A stretch of 34,466 nucleotides of DNA. Source: an uncultured Lachnospiraceae bacterium (GTDB taxonomy: Bacteria; Bacillota; Clostridia; Lachnospirales; Lachnospiraceae). Where the stretch lies: positions 1-34,466 of the forward strand of contig CADBXF010000017.1 of the NCBI GenBank assembly GCA_902798585.1, read 5' to 3'. Each line of letters begins with the position of its first letter. The stretch's first letter is position 1. Shown in pieces: positions 34,261-34,466 of the stretch. Below the pieces are notes generated by a model. That model did no database searches. It was given only the letters and a program-made list of their open reading frames with translations, and was not told the DNA's origin. The position numbers were made by a program, and so were the translations under genes.

Positions 34261-34466
34261 TTATTGCATAATCAGGGGGATTCCGCCGCAAACGGAAGAT
34301 TTCTTATCTTGTTTTAAGCGAGTGTTTTTGAGGGAGTGCGGTGGAAACGATTCAAGAATTCAAAAAACACCGCAATTGAATCCGTTGTATCTGTCTCGAT
34401 AGGAACAGGATTTCAGTTTTGTGCGGTGGTTTATGGGGGATGTCTTGCTTTCAACCGCAATTTAGG
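34253..34466. repeat. ~85-bp repeat with TGCGGTGG and CCGCA ends, cut by the window edge
   Basis: TGCGGTGG (or TGCGGTGG-like) occurs at 34253, 34337 and 34422, spaced 84-85 bases. Each is followed by CCGCA ending at 34290, 34374 and 34459, the same distance of 37 bases each time. The ends can pair to form a hairpin. The interior sequences differ. The first copy overlaps the end of the 32-bp array, and the array may continue beyond the window. Confidence 0.8.

Overview
The window reads as a chromosomal segment of a fairly GC-rich Bacillota bacterium, most likely a Clostridia/Lachnospiraceae relative. The grounds are strong purine-rich ribosome binding sites, a tyrosine T-box leader before tyrS, a clostridial-type potABCD cluster headed by an XRE-cupin regulator, and several membrane-anchored surface proteins with Pro/Thr (TPTP) stalks. 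The assignment to family is inference. No phage, transposase, CRISPR array, tRNA or rRNA gene is visible.

Layout. Positions 1-7361 (+): an unidentified membrane protein, then prfB, uvrB, uvrA and a YfbR-type HD nucleotidase whose start codon overlaps the uvrA stop. Positions 7413-12711 (+): a PIN/NYN-like protein, an LRR surface protein, a GNAT acetyltransferase, a large exported protein and an EcsC-like/SHOCT protein. They end at a bidirectional terminator shared with a convergent YD-repeat surface protein (12856-14676, -). Positions 14993-19922 (+): a polyamine regulator and potABCD, in which PotA carries an expanded, internally repeated C-terminus, followed by a cluster of hairpins that includes a duplicated terminator. 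Positions 20176-22164 (+): an orphan histidine kinase with two extra C-terminal membrane helices. A stand-alone acetolactate synthase large subunit lies on the minus strand (22267-23979). Positions 24349-28172 (+): serC, serA and a TerB-like/AAA+ fusion. A 0.9-kb gene-free stretch follows, built of three different repeat arrays. Then come a CmpB-family membrane protein and tyrS on the minus strand, a GH25 lysozyme-like protein on the plus strand, and two more repeat arrays that run into the window edge.

How the genes work together. UvrA and UvrB form the damage-recognition part of nucleotide excision repair, and the adjacent nucleotidase may clean up nucleotides. The Pot proteins import spermidine/putrescine under the XRE-cupin regulator. 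SerC and SerA provide two of the three steps from 3-phosphoglycerate to serine. TyrS is controlled by a T-box with a UAC (Tyr) specifier.

Most notable. (1) The tetranucleotide ACGT is almost absent: I found 5 in 34.5 kb, where about 135 would be expected by chance. This points to a methylation or restriction pressure that is not encoded here. (2) Five intergenic repeat arrays of different families occur; one keeps its palindromes through paired base changes. (3) PotA contains a tandemly repeated module of about 90 residues inside its TOBE region. (4) The histidine kinase has an unusual topology.
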